A stretch of DNA of 64,000 nucleotides from contig NC_053501.1 in NCBI RefSeq assembly GCF_905171775.1, positions 74,395,134-74,459,133 on the forward strand, given 5' to 3'. Source of the stretch: Rana temporaria (taxonomy: Eukaryota; Chordata; Amphibia; Anura; Ranidae). The position numbers and the translations under genes are program-made. This document shows, one piece after another, positions 22,800 to 34,469 of the stretch (position 1 is its first letter; every line of letters begins with the position of its first letter). Below the pieces are notes generated by a model. That model did not search any database. It was not told the origin of the DNA and saw nothing but the letters and a program-made list of their open reading frames with translations.

Positions 22800-23663
22800 T
22801 TTTTTTTACATCTGGCCATCAACACACAACAATAACACGGTAAGACAACCACCATCAAACAATGACAAACACTCAACTTTTAATTAACGATATCCATGGA
22901 CTTTCCTCCTGAGAAGAGTAAGCGCTCATTTCTATCTGGAAGAGAATTAGTTAATGGGAAAAACAAAACAAAAACAAACATCTGTACTTCATCACAATCA
23001 TTTGTAACCTCACTTGTAACTCTATCATCCATCAATGTCTGACTATTGTTAAAAAAAAATGTCATTGTTTGCAAACAATTACTAATTAATGAGCTCATGG
23101 TACCATGTGATAATCGATTATACATTTACAATAACCCAACCCCTTTTCTGTTAAATTTGCCCACTGTTGTTCTCACTTGTAGGATCTGCAAAAAAACAAA
23201 CATTAGTATCCAAACCAGTTTAACGTCTTCCCTGGCTTCTAGAAAAAGGAACACAAAGACAGTTATGCACAATTATCACCACAATTTACTTTTTAAATCC
23301 CTCCAGCCTTTGCCATTTTGTAATGCAGGGGGAACAATTGCCATATTTTTCTATACCAAGCAGGCAGTATTGTGAAACTTTGCCATATTACACAGGAAAA
23401 ATGGCAATGCCATCTGCATCCAACTACATACAAGCCAGAATGGTAGATTAGCCCAGGGGGCACACATTGGAATGTTCATCCAGTCTTGTTGGCTGTAATT
23501 AGGGCGTTGGCTGTCATTCATTATCTCCTCTTGATAACCTTGTGCTCTGTCCTGGCTGCTACCTTTCATATCAGACTTTTGAGGTAGGCTGTTCTTACCC
23601 TGGGAGAGGGGTTTTACTGCAGATACCTGTATTTCTGGCACTTCCTGCTGCATGCTAGCAATC
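22227..23663. other. Right part of the interrupted retroelement, AT-rich, no gene recognised
   Basis: Contains a long A-rich low-complexity tract (22540-22770) and a TA microsatellite (22777-22800). A minus-strand open frame at 23680-23351 has no motif I recognise. Confidence 0.4.
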
Positions 23664-24150
23664 TTAAAGCGGATCTCCACTCTAAAGTGGAGTCCCGCTG
23701 ATCGGAACCCTCCCCCCCTCCGGTGTCACATTTGACACCTTTCAGGGGGGAGGGGGGTGCAGATACCTGTCTACAGACAGGTATCTGCACCCACTTCCGG
23801 CCCTACGATACGGGCAAAGGACGGGTTTTTCCTCCGCTTCCCGTCGCCCCCCCCGTTGTATGCTGGGAACACTCGGCTCCCAGCACACAGCGGGAGCCAA
23901 TCGGCGGGCGCAGCGCGACTCGCGCATGCGCCGTAGGGAACCGGGCAGTGAAGCCGGAGCGCTTCACTTCCTGGTTCCCTCACCGTGGATGGAGGGGGGA
24001 GCAGCAGGGTGACGAGCGATCGGCTCGTCATCTGCTGCGATCACCGCTGGACTCCAGGACAGGTAAGTGTCCTTATATTAAAAGTCAGCAGCTGCAGTAT
24101 TTGTAGCTGCTGGCTTTTAATATAGTTTTTTAGTGGCACATCCGCTTTAA
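23664..24150. repeat. TTAA-flanked MITE (AAAGCGGAT termini)
   Basis: Bounded by TTAA on both sides with inverted ends AAAGCGGAT and ATCCGCTTT. GC-rich interior with internal palindromes (GCAGATACCTGTCTACAGACA). A TTAA target suggests the piggyBac or Kolobok groups. The same family recurs at 28551-28988. Confidence 0.75.
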
Positions 24151-24268
24151 GGGCTCTATTCCATTTAGAACGTCTAAACTCTCTATGCCTTCCTGTACCT
24201 CTGCTTTTTAGGGATAAATCTGCCTTTGACCCATATTCCCTATGACTGGACTCCTGACAGTAGTCATA

Positions 24269-24377
24269 TGCAGGGGGCCCATTTCCTCTGTAGCTTCAAA
24301 TACACCATGGGATCAAGTGTCATTCCATTGTAAACCCAGATCTCTTTAGCCCAGATTATTTTGACTGTACTCCAACA
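24269..24377 (-). repeat. Truncated 5' LTR copy (first 109 bases)
   Basis: Matches 2743-2851 with a single difference. It is cut at 24269, beyond which the sequence is unrelated to the left LTR. It abuts the CCCTC duplication and then Tc1-derived sequence. Confidence 0.65.
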
Positions 24378-24382
24378 CCCTC

Positions 24383-24690
24383 ACTCACGCCTCCATGGGA
24401 TTGCATCAGCCTGTGGCACTGCAGTGTGTTATGGAAGCCCAGGTTGCTTTGATAGTGGCCTTCAGCTCGTCTGCATTGTTGGATCTGGCGTCTCATCTTC
24501 CTAGTGACAATACCCCACAGATTCTCTATGGGGTTTAGGTCAGGCTAGTTTGCTGGCCAATCAAGCACAGTGATGCCATGAGCATTAAACCAGGTATTGG
24601 TACTTTTGGCAGTGTGGGCAAGTGCCAAGTCCTGTTGGAAAATTAAATCAGCATCTCCATAAAGCTGGTCAGCAGAAGAAAGCATTTAAG
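24383..24690 (-). pseudogene. Tc1/mariner fragment, minus strand
   Basis: The reverse complement reads through DLIFQQDLA (second catalytic Asp), VLDWPAN, then [11 protein letters not shown] (third catalytic Glu), with stops and missing N-terminus. The same protein region appears on the plus strand at 25320-25560, so the two copies are head to head. Confidence 0.75.
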
Positions 24691-25037
24691 GCTGCATTCA
24701 CACCTGAACATAGCGTTTTGCGGCATTCTTTACCGCGATATTTGCGGCGGTTTTTACCGCAATTTGCCACGATTTTTGCAGCATTTTTTACCTCGTTTTG
24801 TCGCGAATTTGGACAGGTCTAGGGTCACCAATGTTAAAAACAGAAAAACGCCCAAATCTGCCTAAAAAAAAGTCCCAGAACTTGTTTGAGCTTCAGGCAT
24901 TTTTGAACTTCTGGCTTCAGGCGTTTTGTAGTGGAGATGTGAACCATCTCCATAGAGAATAATAGATTTTTTCCCCTCCACCATTTTGTAGCTTCAGGTT
25001 CCAAGCTACAAAACGCCCAGGTGTGAATGGGGTCTAA
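24690..25037. repeat. MITE inserted between the Tc1 halves
   Basis: Ends GGCTGCATTCACACCTG and CAGGTGTGAATGGGGTC are inverted. The interior has inverted AAAACGCC and GCGTTTTG motifs. No coding capacity. It interrupts Tc1-derived sequence. Confidence 0.65.
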
Positions 25038-25985
25038 GTGCTCTTGAATTTCCTGGTAGAGGGCTGCGCTGACTTTGAACTAAACACCAGCAGATGACAT
25101 TTCTCCCCAAATCATCACGGACTGTGGAAAATTTTGCATTTCATTTGAAAATCAAGGTCCCAGAGTCTGGAGGAAGAGTGGAGAGGCACAGAATCGAAGT
25201 TGCTTGAGGCCCAGTGTGAAGTTTCCACAGTCAGTGATGATTGGGGAGCCATGTCAACTGCTGGTGTTGGTCAACTGCATTTTATCAAGTCCAAAGTCTG
25301 CGCAGCCTTCTTCCAGGAAATTCTAGAGCACTTCATGCTTCCCTCTGCTGACCAGCTTTATTGAGATGCTGATTTTATTTTCCAGCAGGACTTGGCACCT
25401 TCCCACACTGCCAAAAGTACCAATACCTGGTTTAACGATTAAGGTATCACTGTGCTTGATTGGCCAGCAAACTAGCTAGACCTAAACCCCATAGAGAATC
25501 TGTGGAGTATTGTCAAGAGGAAGGTGAGACACAGCAGACCCAACAATGAAGACGAGCTGAAGGCTCTATAAAAGCAACCTGGGCTTCCATAACATCTCAG
25601 CAGTGCCATAGGCTGATTGCCTCCATGCAGTGCCGCATTAGCATAGTAGTTCATACAAAAAAAGCCCAAACCAAGTATTGAGTGCATACTATACTGTACA
25701 TAAACATTCTTTTCAGTAAGCCAACATTTCTGTTTTAAAAATCCTTTTTTCCCTATGCAATATAAATTTATTCGGAGATACTGAGATAGGGGTTTTTAAT
25801 TTTCACTAGCTGTAGGCCATAATAATCAAAATAAAAAGAAAGAAATGCTTGAAATATATCACTCTATGTGTGACGCATCTATATAAAATATATGAGATTC
25901 ACTTTTTGAACAGAATTACTGAAATAAATGAACTTTTTGATGATATTCTAATTATAATGAGATGCACCTGTAGAAGAATCTCTGC
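25038..25985 (+). pseudogene. Tc1/mariner transposase relic, plus strand
   Basis: Decayed reading frame: around 25370-25400 it reads as ADFIFQQDLAPSH with the second catalytic Asp, then LDWPAN and [12 protein letters not shown] with the third Glu near 25490-25510, followed by a 3' untranslated region ending GAGATGCACCTGTA, a typical Tc1 terminus. Several stops and frameshifts. Confidence 0.75.
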
Positions 25986-26039
25986 ATTTTCCTCCTACAG
26001 CCTCTGAATGCCTACAGGAGGGAGAGGAGGAGAAGCGGA

Positions 26040-26350
26040 CTTTAACCACTTAAGGACCGCCTCCTGCACATTTACGTCGGCAGAATGGCACGGCTGGGCA
26101 CATGTACGTACAGGTACGTTCTGTGCTAGTACCCAGCCGTGGTGCGCGCCCGCGACCCGGTCCGAAGCTCCGGGACTGCGGGACCCGCAGACCCGATCGC
26201 CGCTGGAGTCCCGCGATTGGTCCCCAGACCTGAAGAATGGGGACAGCTGTGTGTAAACACAGCTTCCCCGTTCTTCACTGTGGCGGCGTCATCGATCGTG
26301 TGATCCCTTTTATAGGGGGACACAAACGATGACATAAACATTCCTTGTAA
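26040..26350. repeat. Interspersed repeat starting AACCACTTAAGGACCG
   Basis: Begins TTTAACCACTTAAGGACCGCC and continues with a GC-rich body. Recognised by its opening, common in true-frog DNA. A likely far part of the same family is at 52040-52470. No coding capacity. Confidence 0.55.
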
Positions 26351-26872
26351 TTTTTAGCGGCACTATTCAGCCGCTAGCAGGGTGCTTTTAATGGCCGCAA
26401 ATTGTCGCTTTAATTCCAATGGGCGCCTCAAAGATGCTGCTTGCACTGCTCCAGTGTGAAAGCACTTGGGCTTTCACACTGGAGTGAATGGAACCACTCT
26501 TTCAGGGCGCTCTGCAGAGGCTATTTTTTGTGTTATAGCGCCTGCAAAGCGCCTCAGTGTGAAAGGGGTCTTAGACTACTTTCACACTGAGGTGCTTTGC
26601 AGGCGCTACAAAATAGCGCCTGCAAAATGCCCTGAAAGAGCCTCTCTTCTCACTCCAATGCGAAAGCTTTCACACTGGAGCGGTGCGCTGGCAGGATGCG
26701 CAAAAAAGTCCTGCTAGCCGCATCTTTGAGGCCCTGTAGGAACAGTGTATACACTGCTTCTAAAGCGCCCCAGCTAGCGGCTGAATAGCGCCGCAAAAAT
26801 GACAGTAAAGCGCTGCTAAAATACTGACACTTTACTGCCGACGGCACAATGCCCCAGTGTGAAAGTAGCCTA
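26351..26872. repeat. Hairpin MITE cluster (TTCACACTG termini)
   Basis: Two halves meet near 26573: each carries GCGCCTGCAAAG or its complement and TTCACACTG or CAGTGTGAA ends, and AGCGGCTGAATAGCG at 26750-26790 faces its reverse near 26355. The structure would fold into a long imperfect hairpin. Confidence 0.65.
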
Positions 26873-28512
26873 AGAAAAAACCTCACGTGACTCACCGACC
26901 CGCTCGCTCGGGGAAAAGATTAAGGAAGAGCGCAGAGGAGGGTAGGTGGAGCTTTAGGTGGAGGCCTCCTCCAGTCAAACAAATGACAATCTGGCCGAGT
27001 GGCCGGTCACACTCGTAAATGAGCATGGGGGGTGCCTGTCACACTCCTCCATACTGCCAACAGCTAAGTAACAGAATTTTTCAGGTAAAGTGCCGTACCG
27101 CTGGGGCTATAGTGCGGGAGGCAGCCGCAGGACAGGTGGGATTTTTTTTGACGTTTTTGGCTGTTTTTTTAATTACAATTTGCAGGGGCAGCAAAGGTGA
27201 CAGAGAGGGGGGGTGCAAATTGTAACCTAAACCTGTATAATAATCTCTCTCACAAGGCATTGCACGGTGCACTCCCCCCCCTCCTCTCTGAGATTATTAT
27301 ACAGATTTCAATTTTATTGCAGGGGCACCAAAGGTAGGTGACAGAGAGAGAAGGGGGGGGCGGGGGGTGCAGATATGGTAAGAGAGAGATTCGTTTTATA
27401 AATTGCATTAAAATGTTTTTTTTTTCACCTTGTGCTCCAAGGCAGAGTGGCGACTGGGGCGGTGGGGGCATCCTCTTCTGCTCTGCGGCTCTCCCATCAC
27501 TCGTGACCGTGCAGACACATTGTAGGCTCTCGTTTTGGCGCCGCACGGGACGATGGATCTAGTCCTGACGTTTTGTTTCTCCTGCTTGGCTCCTCCCCTT
27601 AGACACATGATCAGTGATGCTGCTCACTGATTAGCTAGGTAGCCTAGCTAATCAGTGAGCAGCATCACTGTTAATGTGTCTAAGGGGAGGAGCCGAGCAG
27701 GAGAAAAACAAAACGTCAGGACTAGTTCAAGAAGGCAAGTGCGGCGCCGAGCATGGCGGCCGCAACCCGCCAGCCTGCGGCTGCTTTTAACTACCGCAGT
27801 CTGCAGGTATGTAAAAGCAGCCCCAGGGAACAGCAGCCGTCACCCCTGCACAAGTGAAAAGAGCGGCGGCCGCGGCGATCGCGGCTGCGGCCCGCCGCTG
27901 ATTACTGTACATTTGACTGACAGGCAGACTGCAGTGACAGCAGGCAAGAGCAGGCGGCCGGCCTACCGGGAATTTTCCCGGTCTCCCGGTTGGCCAGTCC
28001 GGCCCTGGGGGCAAGCCAGGCTATGAGTGTATATAGACTCAAACGGGGATTAAACATGCATTGATGTCCCCATAGGATGTAACTTGCTATGGGGGGCACT
28101 CACTGGGGGGGGGGGGTGGGATCCAGGAGTGCCAGAAGGGGACCCCAGAAGAGTAGGAGCAAGGCTGCTCTGGGCAAAACCATTGCACAGAGCAGGTACA
28201 TGTGACATGTTTATTCCTTTAACCTACTTTAAGCAGGAAGGCTGGTTTGCATTTTATTGCATCTATTCACTGCTCCACAAACACATAAAAACACACAAAA
28301 TTATGATATATTAGTTTGTATTTGACTAAATTATGTAAACTTATCACCAGTGCCAAGTTTCTGGTGAGTCCTACAATAACAATTAACAAAGTACAAAAAA
28401 CAAACCTTTTTATGGTCTCAGACCACAATAATCAAATAACCTATGCCATAATCATATGGACAGAGTTCCGGTAACCCCCCTTAAAGCCCAACTTAGGATT
28501 CATGTTTCAATG
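26873..28512. other. Unassigned GC-rich stretch with a strong hairpin
   Basis: Contains direct repeats of GCAGGGGCANCAAAGGT with GACAGAGAG-rich tails (27180 and 27320), and an inverted repeat at 27535-27750: CCTGACGTTTTGTTTCTCCT faces AGGAGAAAAACAAAACGTCAGG around a central AGCTAGGTAGCCTAGCT. No gene seen. Confidence 0.45.
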
Positions 28513-29364
28513 AGTAAGGGCTTGTTCACATGTGACTACATTTTTAACACTTAAAGCAGGGGTCCATCCTAAAGTGGAACTCCCGCTGATCGGAACCCTC
28601 CCCCATCCGGTGTCACATTTGACACCTTTCAGGGGGAAGGGGGGTGCAGATACCTGTCTAAAGACAGGTATTTGCACCCACTTCCGGCCACACAGTCTCG
28701 GGCCACCTAGCCCCCCCCCCCCCGTTGTGTTCTGGGAACACTCGGGAGCCAATCGACAGGCGTAGCGCGACTCGCGCATGCGCCGTAGGGAACCGGGCAG
28801 TGAATCCGGAGCGCTTCACTTCCTGGTTCCCTCACCGAGGATGACAGGGGGGGGGCAGCAGAGTGACGAGCGATCGCTCGTCCTCTGCTGCGGACGGCGC
28901 TGGACTCCAGGACAGGTAAGTGTCCTAATATTAAAAGTCAGCAGCTGCTGGCTTTTAATTTTTTTTTTTCACCGGACATCCGCTTTAACAAACACTTCTA
29001 TAGCGTTAGTATGGACAATAGACCCACGTTAATGAGCATTAGACTGAATTTTTTTTGAAGCATTTGAGCGTTAAATGCCTATTCAATTACAGGAAATTAA
29101 CTAATCTTAACTAATCCCGCAACCGCACTGCAGCTGCCTGCCAGAGCATTTGTGAAGCGTTAGACTTGAATGGGAGGCATTGAAAGGCTTCAAACTTCTC
29201 CTAACTCGACACAAGGCTTCAATTTTGAAGCAACGGAAACGCCTTATGTTTTGATAGTGTGAACAGCACTGTGTGCGGTCTATTGTTTCTTGTGCATAGG
29301 CGTTTTAGAGGTGTTTGAGGGGCGTTTTTAACGCCTCTAAAATGCCAGTGTAAACTTAGCCTTA
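28513..29364. repeat. MITE interrupted by a second MITE
   Basis: The outer element has imperfect inverted ends TAAGGGCTTGTTCACATGTG and CAGTGTAAACTTAGCCTTA. It is split at 28551-28988 by a TTAA-flanked element of the AAAGCGGAT family, closely related to 23664-24150. Confidence 0.6.
28551..28988. repeat. TTAA-flanked MITE nested in another MITE
   Basis: TTAA at both ends, right terminus ATCCGCTTTAA. The internal sequence matches 23664-24150 over most of its length, including the CTTCACTTCCTGGTTCCCTC block. Confidence 0.75.
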
Positions 29365-30131
29365 AAGTGTCAATTTTTTGTAAAGTAGTTATGCTTTTTT
29401 TCACAGTTTGATAAATTTGTCAAAGGTCAAAATTTAGACATAATAATTCTGTTTAGTTGTGTTGTACTCAATAACTTCTTTAACTAGCTGTTCTCTCTTA
29501 GCTTCTGTAAGAAAATGTTTGTTGCTTAGTACTATACCATCAAAAGAGCTATTCTGATATATCTTATTGGGAATATATAAAAATGGTCAGATATTACAGA
29601 AATACACCATGTAATAAAATTTCAGGCGAAACTGGCCTGCCGTTAAATCAGGTAGAGGGGAGGCAAATTAAGAGTAAACAACAAACACTGAAAGGTCATT
29701 ACACACGTTAATTTATGCCTTTCAACCTTTCATCCCATTCCACTACTCAGATTCTTGGAAACGTGGAAGCACATGTTCATAGAACCTAAATACAAACCCA
29801 CAAACATAATGTTCTGTGCCAGGCTCAGCGCTCACATACAAATTGAAATAGCAGATGGTACTATGTGTGCCAAAATAAATGAAAACATTAGCAGACAGCT
29901 GGAAATAATAGTGGCTGGCAAATATATACAAGGTCATATTCTGGGTCAGGCAGAGCATGTGGCTTACTAAATAGAGAAAAGTAGTTCAGAATCAGCTGAT
30001 GAGACCCCAAGGAGTACACTGCAAATGTTTTTTGGAGCGGAATGATTAAGGTATACAGTACATGTCCTGTTATATACTCAGAAATGTATGTGTTCTGGTT
30101 CAGATATTAAAATAATTGTAAACAATCACCT
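29365..30131. other. Unassigned AT-rich sequence
   Basis: Nothing recognised. Short overlapping open frames on both strands at 29743-29970 are shadows of each other without motifs. Confidence 0.4.
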
Positions 30132-30699
30132 TGTTACATAGTTACATAGTTAGTCAGGTTGAAAAACATGACACAAGTCCATCCAGTTCAACCGAAAAAA
30201 ACAAAAATACATTCCCATACACCCAACTCCATACCCACAGTTGATCCAGAGGAAGGCGAAAACCCCAGCAGAGCATGATCCAATTTGCTGCAGCAGGGGA
30301 ATAAATTCCTTAATGATCCCCCGAGAGACAATTGGATTTTCCCTGGATTAACTTTACGTATAAATGTTGGTACCCAGTTATATTATGTACATTTAGGAAA
30401 GAATCCAGGCCTTTTTTAAAGCAATCTACTGAGCTGGTCAGAACCACCTCTGCAGGGAGTCTATTCCAAATTTTCACAGCTCTTACCGCAAAGAAACCTT
30501 TCCGTATTTGAATATGAAATCTTTTTTCCTCTAGACGTAAGGCATGCCCCCGTGTCCTCAGTGTTGACCGTAAAGTGAATAACTCAACACCAAGTTCACT
30601 ATATGGACCACTTACTGTATGAATTTGTACATGTTCATCATATCCCACCTTAATATCCTCTTTTCAAGAGAATAAATTCAGTTCCTCTAATCTTTCCTC

Positions 30700-32010
30700 A
30701 AAGCTGAGCTCCTCCATGCCTCTTATCAGTTTGGTTGCCCTTCTCTGCACTTTCTCCAGTTCCGATATCCTTTTTGAGAACTGGTGCCCAAAACTGAACT
30801 GCATATTCCAGATGAGGTCTTACTAATTATTTTGTACAGGGGCAAATGATATCTCTGTCTCTGGAGTCCATATGTCTCTCAATACAAGAAAGGACTTTGC
30901 TCGCTTTGGAAACCGCAGCTTGGCATTGCATGCCATTATTGAGCTTATGATCAACTAAAACCCCCAGATCCTTCTCCACTACGGATCCCTCCAGTTGTAC
31001 TCCCCCTAGTATGTATGATGCATGCATATTCTTAGCCCCCAAGTGCATAACTTTACATTTATCAACATTAAACCTCGTCTGCCACTTAGTTGACCAATTA
31101 GACAGAGCATTGAGGTCGGCATGTAAATTGGAGACATCCTGTAAGGACGTTATTTCGCTGCATAGCTTATTGTATGTAGGGGTATGCATGAGAAGATTTT
31201 AACGCCACGGGGGCACCATCCCTGCAAAATATGAAAATTCAAAAGGTACAAAGTGGGGTGGGACTTTAAATGTGCCTCGGTGGGGTTTAGAAAAAAGTAA
31301 ATAAGTTCTATCACAATTTTAAAACATAGAAAAGATTTTATTTACCATCCTTGGATGGGATTCTTTAAAACAATATGTCACAGTTTGATACAAAATACAG
31401 TTTTACTGTTACTTTGGTCCATGTGTAGATCCTGGTCAGATTTATCATAAGTATGGCCTACGCGTTTCAAGGGTAGCCCCGCTTCGTCGGGGCCTTAAAA
31501 AAATCACACACAAGAAAAACAGCACATAGGATAAAATTAGAATCAGAATTTTGAAAATACAATGTTAACAGTGGTAACAAGTATATAAAAGGTGTTATAC
31601 ATATAACATTCAGGACAGGTCATTATCATAGCATAAAAATAATAAAATCAATGCAGGGCATTTGTAATTGCCCCCTTATGGACCCATTAATTCATGATTT
31701 TAACAAAACATGCGCAACTACAGAGAGTTTTGTACACTGCCCAGATGTGTTTCATTATACCAAGATTCTTTAGATTGAAAACAAATGTTTTTATTCAAAA
31801 TGGAGTATGTTCATATTTTACCTTCAAACTGTGTGGTTGGTGTATCAGTCCCACTTCACTGCATAGTTTAGTGTCATCTGCAATGACAGAAATGTTACTT
31901 TTGATCTCAGACCCAATATCATTTATAAAGTTATTAAAAAGTAAAAGGTCCCAACATTGAACCTTGGGGTAAACCACTGATAACCTTAGACCATTCAGAG
32001 TAAGAATCAT
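30700..32010 (-). pseudogene. CR1 reverse transcriptase remnant
   Basis: The catalytic segment (32010-31860) reads [12 protein letters not shown] and then VIADDTKLCS, the ADD motif of the polymerase site. After the inserted block it continues as LQDVSNLHADL, LSNWSTKWQ, FNVDKCKVMHLG and KDLGVLVDHKL, the thumb region of CR1 reverse transcriptase, followed by a broken [14 protein letters not shown] stretch near 30810. Stops and insertions preclude function. Confidence 0.85.
31169..31857 (-). repeat. Insertion in CR1 with a degenerate hammerhead-like motif
   Basis: Near-identical CGCTGCATAGCTTA and CACTGCATAGTTTA flank the block, consistent with a target duplication of about 13 bases. On the minus strand (about 31494-31450) the motif CCGACGAAGCGGGG followed by TTGAAACGCGTAGGCC resembles the hammerhead core seen at 38840, but with changed core bases. 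Possibly the end of a Penelope-like element. Confidence 0.4.
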
Positions 32011-32042
32011 TAATCACTACTCTCTGAATTCTGGGCTAGATT

Positions 32043-32774
32043 CAGGTAGGGGCGCGCATAGTTACGGCGGCACAGTGTATTATATTTACGCTACGCCGAC
32101 GCAACTTACAGGAGCAAGTGCAGTATTCACAAAGCACTTGCTCCGTAAGTTGCGGTGGCGTAGCGTAAATGGGGCCGGCGTAAGCGCGCGTAATTCAAAT
32201 GTGGAAGGGGGGCGTGTTTTATGTAAATATATGATGACCTGACGTGATTGACGTTTTGTACGGACGCATGCGCCGTCCGTGTGCATATCCCAGTGTGCAT
32301 TGCTCCCGAGTACGCCGCAACAACGACGTATTGGTTTCGACGTGAACGTAAATTACGTCCAGCCCTATTCGCGAAAAGACTTACGCAAACGACATAAAAA
32401 ATTCAAATTTCGAAGCGGGAACGACATTTATACTTAACATTGGCTGCGCCTCATAATAGCAGGAACAACCTTACGCTGAAAAAGCCTAACGTAAACAACG
32501 TAAATAAATTGCGCCGGGCGTACATACGTTTGTGAATCGGCGTATCTAGGTAATTGGCATATTATACGCTGACAACAACAGAAGCGCCACCTAGCGGCCA
32601 GCGTCAGAATGCACCCTAAGACACGACAGCGTAAGAGACTTATGCCAGTCGTATCTTAGGCTAATGTTGGCGTATCTAGCTTTCTGAATACAGAAAGTAG
32701 ATACGCTGACGCAGCTTTGAAATTACGTGGCATATCTATGGATACGCCGGCGTAATTCTTATTGAATCTAGCCC
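32043..32774. repeat. MITE with GGGCTAGATTCA termini, inserted in CR1
   Basis: Ends GGGCTAGATTCA and TGAATCTAGCCC are perfect inverted repeats. The interior has many inverted TACGCCG/CGGCGTA motifs. A related sequence is present twice in the duplication at 40.3-44.2 kb. Confidence 0.75.
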
Positions 32775-32823
32775 TCTGTCTTTTAGCCAGTTTTCTATCC
32801 ATTTACAAATTGATCTTTCCAAG

Positions 32824-33135
32824 CCTGTAGACCTTGTAAAACAAATAATTTAGTGTAAAATAGAAATGAATGGCAAAACATTTTTCTACAGTGACAATTT
32901 TTGTTTTTAAATACCTTTTTTCCTTTTTTATAAGTGATCACATTCTTCCTGTTTTCAGCTGCATACGAGCTGGAGGAGGAGGAGAAGCAGCAGCACACTG
33001 AGCTTCCCAGTGAATGGTTGTGCAGTGCGGGCGTGTCAGGACAAGTCTGATCATTGGAGGAGCGTATACAGAGTTCCCAGAACAGCAAGAGAACTGACCA
33101 CATTGTGCTTTCCCGATTAGCGTGGTCAGTTTTTA
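32824..33135. other. Unassigned sequence
   Basis: No motif seen. The 33181-32795 minus-strand frame overlaps CR1 and flank and is not a gene. Confidence 0.35.
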
Positions 33136-33143
33136 ATAGGACA

Positions 33144-33533
33144 TAGTGGCGGCTGGTGCTCAATATTTTGGGGGGCGGCAAACCAACGCCAATCCCCCTC
33201 CGCCGTGGGAGATGAATGGGAAAGTGTCAACCCCCCCCCGCATGAGATGGACGGGCTGCAGCTCCTCGCTCTGGGCCATTGCTTCTCCTCCAGGCAAAAC
33301 AGGAAGTGGGTCCGGACTGAGACCCGATTGGCTGGGAGTCCTAAGACTCACACAAGTAGACCACTATTTTTTTACGCCAATTAGTGCCTCAGGCTCTAAT
33401 CATGTGCTTTAAAAAGAAAAAACAAACATACATTTCAATCCATGCGTTCATCACCCCGCATGTAGATTAGGGGGCCAGACGCAAGGATAGGAGGGGCGGT
33501 GTCCGTGTGCCCACTATGGACGGGCCGCCACTG
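33144..33533. repeat. hAT-type MITE with 8-bp duplication
   Basis: Ends TAGTGGCGGC and, reversed, CAGTGGCGGC. Exact ATAGGACA on both sides (33136-33143 and 33534-33541). 390 bp, no coding capacity. The same family contains the 23-bp minisatellite at 59.6-60.4 kb. Confidence 0.85.
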
Positions 33534-33659
33534 ATAGGACAGCAAGGGTGCTGGTAGGAACACCAGGGATTTCACATAAAGGAAGCAATACAAAGAGAAC
33601 AGGAGACTTTCTCATACAAATACATGGTATGGCAGCATAGTGTTGGGGTAGAAAACACC

Positions 33660-34180
33660 TTAAAGCGGGAGTTCTCCCCCAAATCAACTTTCTGACATTA
33701 GTTCCAGCATACTGCTAACATCTGCAGTATGCTGTTTTTTTGTTTTTTTTCCCGCTACTTATCGTTTTATGAGCCCTTGTTATCCGGCTCCGAGCGGGGA
33801 TCGCTTCCGGGTATAGGCGTTCCTAAGCGAAGAGGAGTTGATTGGCGGTCGGCTAAAGCGCGTCACGGCTTCCGAAAATACCCGAGTGTGACACTCGGGT
33901 GTTTATGGCGCCTGCGCAGTCAGCTCTACACGGCAGGCCGTTTAGCGCCGTAAACACCCAAGTGTAATTTCGGGTATTTTCGGAAGCCGTGACACGCTTT
34001 AGCAGCCCGTCAATCTTCGCTTAGGAACGCCTACTCCCCGCAGGATTCCCCGCTCGGAGCCGGATAACAAGGGCTCATAAAACGATAAGTAGCGAAAAAA
34101 AAAAAAGATGTTAGCAGTATGCTGAAACTGATGTCAGAAAGTTGTCAGAAAGTTGATTTGGGGGTGAACTCCCGCTTTAA
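33660..34180. repeat. Long foldback MITE, TTAA-flanked
   Basis: Inverted ends AAAGCGGGAGTTC and GAACTCCCGCTTT within TTAA. The arms (about 240 bases each) are near-complementary, for example GCTCGGAGCCGGATAACAAG faces CTTGTTATCCGGCTCCGAGC. The centre is a GC-rich palindrome around CGAGTGTGACACTCG. Confidence 0.85.
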
Positions 34181-34469
34181 GTGGGCAAACATTGCATGAA
34201 CAGATTAGAACACAACACGTGAAAATCAAGATCCCAGATAACTTTTCACTCAAACTCATTTCTCAAGTCTGGATGGATAATAAAAAAAAATCTAAACTGT
34301 TCTGAACATTATCATAGATATATCAGTATGGGGTGAAACCAGTTCTCAGTTATGACAATCACTCTCTACTATTCTCCTTTCTCTTGGAAAAGTAACAAAC
34401 AAAACTGAGTTAAGATCAGTAAAATCCAATATTCCCCTCTAGAACAGGGGGAGCTCAAAGGTTTGTTAG
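34181..34469. other. Unassigned, perhaps 5'-truncated Penelope flank
   Basis: No motif seen between the foldback MITE and the endonuclease remnant. Confidence 0.3.

Larger units (their letters stand above)
2138..24377 (-). mobile_element. LTR retroelement remnant, interrupted by a 16.8-kb hAT
   Basis: Read on the minus strand, the left end is a 714-bp LTR (2851 to 2138, TGTTGGAGTAC...TTCTACA). A 109-bp copy of its first part, with one mismatch, lies at 24377-24269. The outer flanks carry the same five bases: CCCTC at 2133-2137 and at 24378-24382. TG...CA ends plus a 5-bp duplication fit integrase-mediated insertion. Without the hAT the remnant is about 5.5 kb, so most of gag-pol is gone and the right LTR is truncated. 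There is no clear polypurine tract beside 2851, which is a weakness. It may be an endogenous retrovirus or another LTR class; I cannot decide without recognisable pol. Confidence 0.65.
30132..32823 (-). mobile_element. CR1 LINE, 3' part, interrupted twice
   Basis: The 3' end at 30132 shows the CR1-type ACATAGTTACATAGTT microsatellite. The minus strand then reads the 3' region, the C-terminal reverse-transcriptase part (30827-31189), the catalytic part (32010-31860) and the start of an upstream RT segment (32823-32775). Insertions at 31169-31857 and about 32043-32774 split it. Multiple frame breaks make it inactive. Confidence 0.85.

Noticed and set aside
23723..24106. 127-residue plus-strand frame
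   Set aside because: Lies wholly inside a TTAA MITE that recurs at 28.5 kb with a different reading frame.
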